From contig OU015496.1 in the NCBI GenBank assembly GCA_907164885.2, positions 188,656,954 to 188,720,953 on the forward strand: a stretch of DNA of 64,000 bases, written 5' to 3'. Positions 23,259 through 35,016 of the stretch are shown here, piece by piece. A program made the position numbers and the translations under genes. Position 1 is the first letter of the stretch. Every line of letters begins with the position of its first letter. This DNA is from Dolomedes plantarius. Lineage: Eukaryota; Arthropoda; Arachnida; Araneae; Dolomedidae. The notes under the pieces were generated by a model. That model saw only the letters and a list, made by a program, of their open reading frames with translations, made no database searches and was not told the DNA's origin.

Positions 23259-24280
23259 TCTAATATATAAAAATGAATGTTTGTATCTCTGTAATTGTAT
23301 AGAAATCCACAGTTTAGGAGCAACGATCGTGAAATTTTACATACAAGCGTCTTTAAAAACAGCCGAGGGTCTGAAGAACTTCAAAAATCGAAATTAATTA
23401 CCGTTGATTTTTAATTAATAAAAAACCAACAATTTGTAAGCTGTTACACTTTGTGGAATCACCGCTCTGAATATGGCGTCCACGTTAGGGTTAGCTAGCA
23501 AACAGCGAGCGAAAAGATAAAAATAAATAAAATCAAAAAGTTTCAAGTTATATATTAAACCAGAATAATAAATGAAAATAATAATCTTTCAAGTCAGATT
23601 TTATACTCTAAAATAAATCGGATCCAACGGCATATTGACACTCTCACACGCGATGGAAAATTCGAATCAACCACGCTAAGTGTCACGATCTTTTTTAATC
23701 GCTAATGTGCAATCCTCCTAGCTTATGTCTTTGTGTCTATTGAAGAGTTAAAGACTAAGCTTCTATCCTGCTAACTTATTTCTCACTTAAAACTCCTCTT
23801 ACTCCATAAATGTATGTATATTCACCAACCCATAGCAACTTTCAAAAAAACTCATTGCGTATATTTTTTACTTTACTCAACAGTGTTGTGTATAATCGTG
23901 GCGTAGTAGTTAAAGCGGTTCATTTGGTACCCCGTAAGTCTCGGGTTCGAGTCTGGGAACGTGCAAATTTTGCTAAACCTGTATTTTCAGCTTTTTTATG
24001 AAGGCTTTTTTATTTCAGCTTTTATTTTATTATTTTTTTAATTATTATCTTTATTTTATTTTATTATTTTTTAAATTATTATTTTTATTTTATTTTATTA
24101 TTTTTTTAAATTTTTTTTTCAGCTTTTTTATGATGAAAGACCGAATATAGCTGAAATCTGAGGAGTTTATTATACATTTATATATTTTTAATTGGTTTTC
24201 ATATTATTAATGTGTATAACATTTCGTATGCTTTTTTTTTCTATGTTATTTATACTGTGTTTAGTTTTTTAATGGATTTT

Positions 24281-24282
<2 letters not shown>
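23259..24282 (+). mobile_element. Helitron, 3' end replaced by TA microsatellite
   Basis: The 5' end is TCTAATATATAAAAATGAAT at 23259 after A, matching the copy at 4450-6183. Homology to that copy's 3' region continues to GATTTTGGTA and then stops abruptly at a TA repeat, so the hairpin and CTAG are missing. A tRNA-like segment lies inside. Confidence 0.75.
23897..23966 (+). repeat. tRNA-like segment (SINE head) inside the Helitron
   Basis: CGTGGCGTAGTAGTTAAAGC (A-box region) and GGTTCGAGTC (B box, 23944-23953) are spaced as in a tRNA. The acceptor arms do not pair into a normal tRNA, so it is a tRNA-derived repeat rather than a functional tRNA. Confidence 0.55.

Positions 24283-24361
<79 letters not shown>
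24283..24361. repeat. (TA)n microsatellite
   Basis: About 78 bp of uninterrupted TA sits exactly where the Helitron 3' end would be expected. Confidence 0.95.
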
Positions 24362-24363
<2 letters not shown>

Positions 24364-24698
24364 AATACGACGATCAATGTATACGATTGATGAAAAAAAA
24401 CAAAAAAAATATATTAATAAAAAAATCGTAAGGGATATTTTTATAGACAAAATAATGTAGAAGAAAGTATTCAAATTAAATCTCATAGGACATACTAAAG
24501 AATATAGTACAGTTAATGTAGTACAGTTTGAGGAACATATCTTTTACATTATTTTAATATTTTTTTTAATAATGTCCAATCGTCTGCGGCATTAGCAAGA
24601 AAAAAATGTATTTTTTTGCCTATTTCGTTGTTATGTGAAGATAAATTTATTTAAAGTAACAGAAAAAGGAATCACGTGATCAGCGCTTAATAAATTAA

Positions 24699-26134
24699 CC
24701 TTTTACATGGCAATGTTCCTTTTTTGGAACACCATGTTTAATATTTTTTTTAAAAATAAAGTGTGATATCTGTCAGTTTGAAAAAATTAACGTATATTAT
24801 AGAAGGCATGACTGATTTTTTGACTTTTTTTTTCAAATATGAATATTTTAGCGTAGAAAAATTTCTAAAAATCAGCTTTTTTCACAATTTTTACAGTACG
24901 TAAGAAAAAAAAGTCTATAAAATTCCTAAAATTTCAAATCCACCCAAAAATTTCCCCATCGTACTTGCAAAGGACAAGTTTAACGAGTTAATAAAATAAA
25001 TTAAAATAATAACAAGAAATATTTCCTCAAGACTGCGTAAAAATGCAATGTTCCAAAAAAGGAACATTGGCATGTAACGATATACAAAAGCAGTGATATC
25101 ACACGTGATCAGTGATTCTGCCGTCTGATTACTTAGAAAATTCAGCCGAACTTACAAAGCTGTACGCCCTACAAAAAGGAGACTCTTTAGACGTCGACGC
25201 AAATGACATTCGGCAGTTTCTTGGATTACTGTTGTTTAGTGGCTACCACTCAGTACCTGATGAAAATACATATTGGAGCTCTCAGGAAGATTTGCATATC
25301 CTAATTGTTAACAATACAATGCCCAGAAATAAATTTCGGATGTTAAAATTAGTTCCACATTGTTGATAATAGTAAATTGGAACCAGGCGATAAATTAGGA
25401 AAAATTTCTCCCTTTTATAAAGAGGTGGGAAAAAATTTTCGTCAATTTGGATTTTTTCATGAAAATATGAGTATCGATGAATCCATGGTTCCGTGTTATG
25501 GACATCGTTCGGCTAAGGTATTCATACGTGGAAAGCCAATTCGCTTTGGTTTCAAAGTTTGGATGATCTGCTCAGCAAATGGTTATCCTTATGCTATGTC
25601 TATCTATGGTGGAAAAAGTTCGAAAAATGAAAATTTGCCACTTGGATCAAAAGTTGTCTCCGAAGTATTATCTTTTATTGACAATCCAGAGAAACGCAAA
25701 ATATTTTTCGATAACTTTTTTTACATCGTACAGTCTGCTGACAGATTTATCTAACAAAGGCTTTAAGGCAATCGGCACAGTGCGAGATTCCAGAACGGGA
25801 CAATGTTCTCTTAAAACAGCAAAAGAAATATCGAAATTTCAACGTGGAGAGTTTGATTACCGATGCGATGGAAAAGTTTATATGTGCTATTGGAACGATA
25901 GTTTTGTTATAACTATTACATCAAATTTTATCACTCACGAACCATTAGGAAGAGCAAAAAGATATGTCCGAGCTAAAATAAAAGTTGATTTTCCTTAACC
26001 TTACATTATAAAATTATATAATAAAGGAATGAGTGGAGTACACCTGTTGGACCGACTTCCTGGAAGTTATCGACCAAAGTTACGCAGCAAAATATGGTAC
26101 TTTATTCCTTGATCATAGTGTGGCATGTAAAAGG
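24699..26134 (+). mobile_element. piggyBac element in TTAA site
   Basis: Ends are CCTTTTACATGGCA on the left and complementary ...CATGTAAAAGG on the right, each bordered by TTAA (24695-24698, 26135-26138), the hallmark piggyBac target duplication. At 1436 bp it is shorter than autonomous elements because the transposase N terminus is reduced. Confidence 0.9.
25112..26110 (+). pseudogene. piggyBac transposase (DDE_Tnp_1_7), frameshifted
   Basis: The first open piece (to 25366) has DANDIRQFLGLLLFSGYHSV. The second (from 25377) has MSIDESMVPCYGHRSAKVF and KPIRFGFKVWMICSANGYPY, including a catalytic Asp. KIFFDNFFTSYSLLTDL spans a frameshift near 25725, and the third piece ends near 26000, followed by MSGVHLLDRLPGSYRPKLRS in another frame. 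The usual N-terminal acidic domain is absent. There are at least three frame breaks, so it is inactive. Confidence 0.85.
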
Positions 26135-26447
26135 TTAAATTCTAAAAATTAATCTTTAAAAATTCACCAAAAATCATAAAATGGAAGTAAAGATTCGAAA
26201 AAGATTTCATATTAAAGGAATTTTTATGATCTTTTTCGTGATATAAATTTTATAACCCTCAAATTATTATTATTTTAAATGCAAACTTAAAAAAAGTTAC
26301 TAAAACAACTCAAAAATTTAATTTTAAAAAAATCTAAGAAGATCTTTTCAAAAATCTTTCTTAGTGCACTCCTACACTAAAAGAAGAATCGCCATGCAAA
26401 TTTTCAGCCCTTTTATTTCCCGCGGTTTGGTCTGTACGTTGTATGTC

Positions 26448-26486
26448 AGTCAGTCAATCAGTCAGTCAGTCAGTTAGTTACGGAAC

Positions 26487-26565
<79 letters not shown>
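26448..26565. repeat. (GTCA)n followed by (TA)n
   Basis: Tandem GTCAGTCA units and then about 75 bp of TA lie at the 5' end of the interrupted Helitron. The copy at 340-370 has only a few units of each. Confidence 0.9.
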
Positions 26566-26567
<2 letters not shown>

Positions 26568-27179
26568 ATAAATTTATTATAAGTGTGTGTTTTTAGTGTA
26601 ATTTTATAATATTTCCATGTTCTTTTTCTGATAATGAATATTTTAGTGTTTTAAGATAATTAATGATCCTTGGTTACGTTAAACTGAAATATTAAATGAG
26701 TAAAGTAATGTTATGAGTATCTAATTTTGCACGCAGTTCTGAATCGTCGCGGAGAAAAAGAAAAAAAAAATAACGTAAATCATTTCCGTTTTCGAGCGCG
26801 TTGTATTACATTTCGAAGGTCGCCTCCGCAATAAATTTGAATGCTCAGCATTAGTTTTGTAAACACGATCATGAAAAGAGCCAAACTTGTTTATTATAAA
26901 GATTGCTACCTAATTGTGTCAGAACATAAACAGAGGAACCACTTATATAATCGCCAAATTTGAGGCAATGAAAAATTTAGCACTCTTCCCAACATTCTTG
27001 CGTTTAGTATTTTTTTAAAAATTTAATTACATGCTCAAAATATATTAAAATTGCTAAAACATCTAAAGTTTATCGAAGTTAGCAAACCATCATTTATGTG
27101 CTCTAAATTTTTAAAAATTACAATGAAATGGATCAAAATTGTTAATTTCATGCAAAACTTATAGATTAGAACTAATTAT
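26566..27179. other. Unassigned sequence left of the long inverted repeat
   Basis: No ORF or RNA is recognised. The portion near 26990-27179 may be a diverged extension of the left arm of the inverted repeat. Confidence 0.3.
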
Positions 27180-27349
27180 GGTACTTACGTATTATAGCTG
27201 AAGCTTTGCGGTTTGGCGAAAAAGTGGAAATAAAGAGCCAATTATGCGCCCCATCCTTGTTGATAGTATTGTTTTCGCCATTCATTGCTTTTCGCTCCCG
27301 TTCTCAGTTTTGTTTTGAAGATTTTCTTTATTTTTTTAGGTTATGAAAG

Positions 27350-28385
27350 CTATTTGACAAAGATCTTTTATAAAAGAAGTTTGACGAGAAATCTGACAGT
27401 GTAATACCTCAACTTTGATAAAAGATAACTTTTATAAAAGTTGGGTTCTTCGTCAAAGTTTTATAAAAGATTTCGGTGCCCGGATGTTATAAACAACATT
27501 TCGAGCAACAGCATGTTTAAAAAATACAAATGTGTGGAAAACGCGCCAGATAAAGAACAAGATTTCGATTCGAAATAGTTTTAGCTGTAATTAAAAATTG
27601 CGCACTAATGACTAAACAGAAATACACGAAAAATATTCAAAATGAGTATGTTAAAAAGGCAAATCTTTCAAAGGAAAAGTCTTAGGATGCTGAAATTTTG
27701 CATGGTGGTTACTCCTAAGCTCTAGATGTCCACTAAGAAATATTTTTAAAAAGTACAATTATTAAGGGGTTTAAAAGGGGCTTAACCCCCTCCCCACTGA
27801 AGAAAAACCCATTGTATCTCTGAAACCATAGGACCCAGGAAGTTGGAATTTCGTATGGTGGTTCCCCTTAAGCTCTTGGTGCCCACTAAAAAATCTTTTT
27901 GAAAAATGCAAATTTTAAGGGGGTTAAAAGAGGCTTAACACCCCTCTAAACCCCCCCCCCCCATAGTATCTCTGGAACCATAAGGCCTAGAAAGCTGAAA
28001 TTTTGCATGGTGGTTCCCCTTAAGCCCTAGGTACACACCAATAAATATTTTTTAAGAGCTCGAATTTTAAGGGGTTTAACCCCCTCCCCCCTAAAAAATG
28101 CCACTGTATCTCTGGAACCATAGGGTCTAGGAAGCTGAAATTTTGTATGGTACTTCCCCTTAAGCCCTAGGTACACACCAATAAATCTTTTTTAAGAGCT
28201 CGAATTTTAAGGGATTTAGCCCCCTTAGATAGAAAAAAGTTTTATAAAAGATCTTTGTCAAAGAACTTTGATAGTGTAATAGGGGTATTTTGAGGTTATA
28301 GCATTTCTTTTATGTATAGCTGTTATAAAAGATACAAATAACTTTTAAAAAAGTTCTTTGTCAAAGAACTTTGATAGTGTAATAT
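27350..28385. repeat. Repeated TTTGACAAAG motifs at array borders
   Basis: The motif around TTTGACAAAGATCTTTTATA occurs near 27354 and inverted at 28236-28260. It is repeated in a second form at 28350-28380 next to TTTGATAGTGTAATA. These flank the left minisatellite array and look like terminal or subterminal repeats of a MITE-like unit. Confidence 0.4.
27660..28235. repeat. Left-arm minisatellite, 3-4 units of about 147 bp
   Basis: Units carry the conserved core GTATCTCTGGAACCATA followed by GGAAGCTGAAATTTTG and TGGTTCCCCTTAAGC. The same unit appears in reverse orientation in the right arm. Confidence 0.85.
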
Positions 28386-28782
28386 AGGCCAAAAGGAAGA
28401 AGATGCAGTGTCTATTCCATATCCGTGGAATTTTGCCCAGTCAGAGTGTATGCCCTAACATTCACAACATGCGTGCCTATTTTAATCGACCAGTAGCTGG
28501 AGATGTAATAATAAAGATTGCGGCAAAACAGTCAGAATTCAGAAGGAAAACTGGTTCTACGGTTCCCGATGGCCATTACTTTAAAATCCCGATTGCCAAA
28601 CTTTAAATATTTGCATTTTCCGTCGAAACCTGCATGCATATCAATTTGTGTCCAATTTGCATTACCCCTTCTTGGCTCGTCGCTGTTTTTTGTCTAAGAG
28701 TGTATTCCTATTTTGTCTTTAATATGAAATTTTTAATTAGATCTAAAATTATCTATAGCGAAATCATGTTCTTCAGCTGCTT
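28236..28782. other. Spacer with a 67-codon unassigned ORF
   Basis: 28403-28606 (+) is open (MQCLFHIRGILPSQS at its start) but has no domain I know. It begins just after a TIR-like motif and may be transposon sequence. Confidence 0.25.
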
Positions 28783-30646
28783 AGGGTAGGTGGGGGCAAA
28801 GGTTCGCATGGGGCAAAGGTTCGCACATACATTTTAAAATGACCGGGAAGAATTTTAGGAAGAATAGGGTAGGCAATGCATTCCTCTACTTCCAGTCAGT
28901 TGCCTCGTAAAAAATGTTGGAGTTAAGACCCCCCTTTTGCAGAGAAAATGAGGTAAGTTTATTTTCGTCTCTTTTAATGTAATTTTTTGCAACTTTTGAG
29001 TAATTTTGAGCATTACTCAAACTCACGAACTGTTTTGGGCTTATTTTCGCATGTTAGGGTGGTAAATAACCTTTCAAATCCTACCTTAAGTTTTGGGTTA
29101 ACTCAAATACAGTGGCGTCCATTCTGCAGAAACAGAACCAGCACGAAATGGGGTAAAGGTTTGCAGGAGTCATGGGGTAAAGGTTCGCAGTGCAAACCTT
29201 TGCCCCATCTGCAAACCTTTGCCGCTCTAACTATTAACATTTGTTTCATGTCCTCTTTTCATTAGGAATCCTTATTAACAACGTCTTTTATTATTAATGG
29301 GAATTCACATTTTTGTAATTTGAAAAAAAATTATGGTTTTTGATAAAAACTGCCTGTTTTTAAATCAGAAAATTTTTTGTAAAATGCTTGAAAATCCATA
29401 AATTAAAAATAAAATAAATTAGTACAACACAAAAATAAAATAGCTCTGAACAAAGACCTATTTTACAAGATAAAGAAATTAAATGTTGTTACAAGACATT
29501 ATAAGCTTCGAAGGTCTAGTTAGGGAAAAAAGCTCTAAATGAGTAATTTCCAGATTTGCAAGTCTTTGAAATGCTCCTTGCGTCACAATTTTTGACGAAA
29601 TTTTATAAAATTTATTACAAAGACTCCTCTTATACATTAAAATAAAGTTATGTATCCATTTCAGGTTTCGACATCATTCAGATTATCAAAGTTTAACTTA
29701 AGCGTGGAAAAGTACAAAAATTTCACGAGAATTCAGAGTACAAGCATAAAAATATTTCCTAAAAATTAATTATTCAACGAAAGCACAAATCAAAACATAA
29801 CCCTGATCAAAATTTATAAGCAATCTAAATGGAAAATTAAGGATAAGACTAAAAATTGGATCTTAAGGAGCATTTTAAAAAACATAATAAAAATTTCAAT
29901 TTTTTAAATATAAAAAATAAAATTTTAAATATTTATAAAATTTTATAAGGTGTTTGAAATAGTTTTACTTTAATGAATATTTATGCCCAATTTCATATCT
30001 CTGAGGTAAAAATTTCAAAAATTGCTTTGTAATGTCCCCCATCCCCTTAATTTGCTTAATTTTTACGGGTTTTAAAAGAATGAGTAAAGCCCAAGATATG
30101 ATATAACGATAGTGTTAATAGTTGATATTTTAATTGGAAGTTTCTTTAGTTTAAGAAAAAAATTATTGAGATTAACCCCTTTTCATTTTGTGAATTTCTT
30201 TGTTAGATTCAACTTTCTGTGTTAATAGTTGATATTTCATTTTGAAGTTATTTAGTTTAAGAAAAAATTTATTGAGATTAACCTGTTCAATTTGTGATTT
30301 TCTATATATGTAACACCTTTAAAAAGATTACAAAATGTGAAATAAAATTATTTAGACAACTCTTTTTGTGATTTTCGATGCCTATCCAGTAAGAAACCAA
30401 CGAGTGGGGTAAAGGTTTGCAGTGCGAACCTTTGCCCCACCGATTGGGGCAAAGGTTCGCAAACAGGTCTTATGGTAAAATTAAAAATTCGGTGACTAAA
30501 TCTTTCGGGAAAAAATTCATTATTTTATAGAAGGTAGAGGGGATACCCAACTACAATACAAGTGACTTTTTGGGGCGATAGGATCTAAAGGAGGCCCGTA
30601 AGAAACCCAAAACTCAAAACTGCAAACCTTTGCCCCCACCTACCCT
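28783..30646. mobile_element. Unclassified DNA transposon with GGGTAGGTGGGGGCAAAGG TIRs
   Basis: A perfect 20-bp inverted repeat (AGGGTAGGTGGGGGCAAAGG) marks both ends, and similarity extends to about 27 bp. The motif GGGGCAAAGGTTCGCA is repeated internally in both orientations near 28808, 29150-29215 and 30405-30465, like subterminal transposase sites. Target duplication is unclear (TTA left, TAT right). No transposase was found, so it is non-autonomous. It sits at the centre of the long inverted repeat. Confidence 0.65.
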
Positions 30647-30939
30647 ATATATTTTAAACTTTTCCATGTGTTTTCCAAATACTTTTTTAAACATGCTGCT
30701 GCTCAAAATGTTGATGCATGTTAAATAACTGCTTTCGTATATTTCATACACGTGCTTCGCCACAGATTACACGAGTACCATGAATTATGTCATTTGGTTC
30801 ATTTAATTTCAATTAACTTTAGCAGTAAGGTGGGGTCATTTCTCATAAGGAGTTCATCGCAGAAATTAACGACAGTGATCCGAATTTAAATACGAGTTTT
30901 GGATATTTCATTTTTATTTTGGGGATTTAAAACCACTTT

Positions 30940-32300
30940 ACAACCTCCTAAAAAGTTGCTTTTTAAACATCTTTCTTGGCCAGCACCTAGAGCCTAAGAG
31001 GAAACGCCATGCAACTTCTTCGGCCTTATTGTTCCAGAGATACAGTGGGATATTTTTTTTTTGGGGGGGGGGGACTAAACCCCTTAAAATTTGAATGTAA
31101 AAAGCATTTATTGGTGTGCACCTAGGGCTCAAGGAAAACCAACCATCAAAAATTTCAGCTTCCAGGCCTTATGGTTCCAGAGATACAGTGGGTTTATTTC
31201 TTTTTTTTGGGGGGGGGGCTAAACCCCTTAAAATTTGAACTAAAATTATTATAAGTGTGCACCTTGGGCTTAAGGGAAACCAAACAAACAAATTTCAGCT
31301 TCCCAGGCCTTATGGTTCCAGAGATACAGTGGTTTTTTTAGAGGGAAGGGGGGATTAACCTCTTAAAATCCGAACTTCAAAAAGATATTTATAAGTGTGC
31401 CTCTATGGCTTAAGAGGAACCACCATACAAAATTTCAGCTTCCTAGGCCTTCTGGTTCCAGAGATACAGTGGGTGTTTTAGGGGGAGGGGGCTAAACCCC
31501 TTAAAATCCGAACTTTAAAAAGATATTTATATTTGTGACCCTAGGGCTTAAGAGGAACCACCATACAAAATTTCAGCTTCCTAGGCCTTATGGTTCCAGA
31601 GATACAGTAGGATTTTTTTGGAGGGAGAGGGGGCAAAGCCCCTTAAATTTCGAGCGTTCAAAATGATTTATTGGTATGCACCTAGGGATTATGGGGAACC
31701 ACCATACGAAATTTCAACTTCCTAGGCCCTATGGTTCCAAAGATACAGTAGGTGTTTTTAGAGGGGGGCAGGGGGTTAAGCTCTTTTTAACCCCCTTAAA
31801 ATTTACAGTTTCCAAAAAAAAAAGAAGATTTCTTAGAAGGCACCTAGGGATTATGGGGAACCACTATACAAAATTTCAACTTCCTAGGCCCTATGGTTCC
31901 AAAGATACAGTGGGTGTTTTTAGAGGGGGGCAGGGGGTTAAGCTCTTTTTAACCCCCTTAAAATTTACAGTTTCCAAAAAAAGATTTCTTAGAAGGCACG
32001 TAGGGATTATGGGGAACCACAATATGAAATTTCAACTTCCTAGACCCTATGGTTCCAAAGATACAGTAGGTGTTTTTAGAGGGGGGCAGGGGGTTAAGCT
32101 CTTTTTAACCCCCTTAAAATTTACAGTTTCCAAAAAAAGATTTCTTAGAAGGCACCTAGGGATTATGGGGAACCACAATACGAAATTTCAACTTCCTAGG
32201 TCCTATGGTTACAAAGATACAGTGGGTGTTTTTGGAGGGGGGCAGGGGGTTATGCCCTTTTTAACCCCCTTAAAATTTGAATTTAATAAAAAAAAATCTT
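30940..32300. repeat. Right-arm minisatellite, about nine units
   Basis: The core GGTTCCAGAGATACAGT (later AAGATACAGT) recurs nine times between 31032 and 32214. Units lengthen from about 140 bp to 156-162 bp toward the right. The last four (31679, 31841, 31997, 32153) are multiples of three and keep one frame open. Confidence 0.9.
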
Positions 32301-32326
32301 ATTGGGCACGTAGAACTTGGGAGTAA
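31676..32326 (+). other. 216-codon repetitive ORF in the minisatellite
   Basis: Four consecutive repeats of 54, 52, 52 and about 57 residues each begin HLGIMGNH or a variant, run through FQLPRPYGSKDTVGVF and end KFTVSKK. The frame is open because the DNA unit is 156 or 162 bp. Substitutions between units are not obviously biased to synonymous sites. I see no promoter, domain or neighbour to support expression, so it is most likely incidental. Confidence 0.3.
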
Positions 32327-32488
32327 CCACGTTTTCCACACATTTGTATTATTTTAACATGCTTCTGCTCGAAATGTTTATAATTTCGTGGAAGGAAATA
32401 GGTTGCCACTGTGAAGTTAGGTGTTGGCGAGCAGATATTACGCCAAGGGTTAAAGGCTGCCAAGCTTCAGCTATAATACGTAAGTACC

Positions 32489-33194
32489 CTAATTATTTAG
32501 GCGTTGCTTTCTTGTATCATTCTTCTATCAGAGAACTTTTAATTTATGCTTGCATTTGAAATTTTTTAAAAAAATTTAATGTAATTTGTATCTGCATTCA
32601 TTCAGTGTTAAAATTTTTGATGACAAGATTTAATAAATAACATTCATGCTCATATTTCAAGAGTTATACGTTTTTCAAGGGTCCTTTTCAAAGTGAAAAC
32701 TCAGTTAGTTAGAAATCTACTGCCTTTATTTGGTGGTAAATGAAAATCGCGGTTACTTCCTGTGTACAGTACACAAATTCTAAACGCCAGTTTGTCTTTT
32801 ATCAGTCTGTGCTGTCCCTTTAGGTATTATTATTGTAGTTTCCCCAATAAAATAAAGAATTTTATTTAAGTAAGAGTTTTTCTATTTTTACTTTTATATA
32901 ATTTTGAATCAATACGGAAGGTGAAATTTTTTTTTTTTTATCTTAAGGTTATATTCTGTTCTTGATTTTACACACCTTTGACCGAGGATGGCTTCTTAGT
33001 GTTCTCCTTTTCCTAAAAAATGACGTGTCCAGTTTATGCGTGCATGGCAATTTCCGTAGTTCATATATGTTGTATCATATATATATTGTGACAAATTTAC
33101 TATTTTTTGGAATTCTAAATCTATTTATAAAGTAGAAATGTATGTCTACTTTTCATAAGGTAGTAACTATGGAAAAAAGCGCAAATGTTGAGAT
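32489..33194. other. AT-rich, unassigned
   Basis: No gene or element end was recognised. The start may be a diverged continuation of the inverted-repeat arm. Confidence 0.35.
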
Positions 33195-34131
33195 GAGTAT
33201 TTGAAATTTGGGTTTACCACCGTAGTCAGCTATGGCATTGAGAAGCCACGGGGTGTTTTGTGCAACGTTATTAAGAGAAGAAGACAACTGCAGCCAAAGT
33301 GACCGTAGAGCTCCATCTGAATCTGCAGGTTCCAGTATCAGTCATTATAGGTAAGAGAAAACTTCACAAACATAAATTTTACGGCAGAGTACTAATTTCC
33401 AAGCCACTTGTAAAAGATGTGAATACAAACCGTCCTCTACAGTGGTGCCACGAGCACAAATCCTGGTCGAGTGACACGTCAAAATATGACGTTTGGTTAG
33501 ACGAATCATTGTTCACTTTGTTCCCCGCAACAGGACGTGCATATGTCTGAAGAACACCTACACAAGCGTATGATCATGCTTGTCTCATGCCAGCTGTCAA
33601 ACACGGAGGGAAATTTCTCAGGGTTTCGGCGGCCATTTCATGGTTTTCAAAAGGGGTCTATTGTAACCCTGAAAGGGGGATTGACTGGGAAGGACTAAGT
33701 CGAACTTTTAGCCGACCAGATTCATTCTATGGTGCAAAAATTGTTTCCTGCAGGTGATGGCGTTCTCCATGATGATAATGCTCCGATCCATACAGCTAGA
33801 CGTGTCAGATCGTGGTTTGAGGAACACAAAGACCAAGTCAAACATCTTATCAGGCCCGCACAGTCGCTAAACTTCAATATCATCGAACTGCTGTGGTCTG
33901 CTTTAGAGAATAGAGTCAGGAATCGATATCCACCAACAGCATCTCTACAGGAACTTTGACGATTTATTCATAAAGAATGGTATAATATTCCCTTAACCAC
34001 TATTCATGACTTGCATAATTCAATACCTTAGTGAATTCAGGTGGTATTAAATGTCATAGATGGTTCTATGCCATAATAATAAAGAATTTCATGTTATTCC
34101 GAAGTGTTTCCATTATTTTGATAACCACCTG
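33195..34131 (+). pseudogene. Tc1-like transposon, transposase broken, right TIR present
   Basis: The right end reads (minus strand) CAGGTGGTTATCAAAATAAT from 34131, bordered by TA. Coding pieces are 33299-33550 (VWLDESLFTLF, first Asp) and 33729-33959 (HDDNAPIHTARRVRSWFEEH, second Asp; FNIIELLWSALENRVRNR, Glu). Stops and shifts separate them. By count 36 residues lie between the second Asp and the Glu, longer than the classical 34. The left TIR is missing. The element abuts the zinc-finger duplication. Confidence 0.8.
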
Positions 34132-35016
34132 TAGAAGTTGAAAAATTTCTAATTACTAAGACCGCTTGGCTCTTCAGTTTGAACGCCCGTGACAACCAGT
34201 TAAAGTTGATAAATTAGATGCAAAGACAAATGTTACAGTTCAATAAGCATTGAGCTGCGTAAATTAGAACATTTATTATTCCGAAAATGAAATGAAATTT
34301 GCTTGATTTTGAGGAACGGTTGCCACTAGTTAATTTGAAGTTCGGCCAAATAAAATGAGTATAAAGAGAAAAAAAATGTTGCTTATCCGTTATTGATCGG
34401 GCCGATAGCAGTAGTTTTGATGAGATCCCTACAATCCGAAACATATCTCACGATCTACCAGGACAAAAGAATTAGTCGAAGAATTAGATAAACATCGTGA
34501 CCTGATTACAATAAATTTAAAATGTTCAGTAGTATAATTACTCCAGAACATAATCTATAACATCTTAGTAAATAGATATCTCATTTCCTAGCACAAACTT
34601 TTATATATTGCAATTGATTTCAGGTGAAAGAAATCATGATAGTACGGTGTTAATATATCTCATTCACATTCTTTTTTCTTTTCAGGTGTCGGCACACGCG
34701 AATCCAAAATGTTTGTGGCGTCCACAAATTTAGAAGTTCAACGCCTTGCCGGCAGTTTCAGTTTCCTGGTTGTCGTGTAAAGAAACGTTGGCAAGCCAGA
34801 AGAGTAAATATATTTACAGTGTAAATAGACTTTCCAATTAATGTCATTCCTGGGAGTAGAACCCTACTGAAGCCGAAGTTGAATGCACTGTATGTGAAAC
34901 GTGTAGAATTAGTCTAATTGTAAAAAAATCCTGTTCGCAGATTCCCCCTTCGCACCGAAGAAATTATCAAGTGTAATTTTTGTGAAGGACTATTTTCACG
35001 GTTGGCTGCCTTAAAT

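Larger units (their letters stand above)
24659..26490 (-). mobile_element. Helitron copy interrupted by piggyBac
   Basis: 24659-24698 and 26135-26490 together match 1-370 of this window base for base apart from scattered differences. The 5' end on the right merges into TA repeats. The element was present before the piggyBac, which entered at a TTAA that is still intact in the other copy (36-39). Confidence 0.75.
27180..32488. repeat. Long inverted repeat (5.3 kb) with minisatellite arms
   Basis: The two edges are a perfect 27-bp inverted pair (27180-27206 against 32462-32488; starts GGTACTTACGTATTATAGCT). Homology continues inward with gaps: the CATTTCGAGCA..GCATGTT..AAATGTGTGG block at 27497-27540 recurs inverted at 32335-32380. 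Each arm then has an array of 145-160 bp units in opposite orientation (3-4 units on the left, about 9 on the right). A separate TIR element occupies the centre. This may be a fold-back element, a tail-to-tail duplication, or an unclassified transposon. No transposase is recognisable. Confidence 0.65.

Noticed and set aside
28403..28606. 67-codon ORF as a gene
   Set aside because: No domain, no splice context, and it is bordered by transposon-like repeats; kept only as an unassigned note.
27660..32300. CRISPR-like array
   Set aside because: Units are about 150 bp, contiguous and without unique spacers, in a eukaryotic context; it is a minisatellite.
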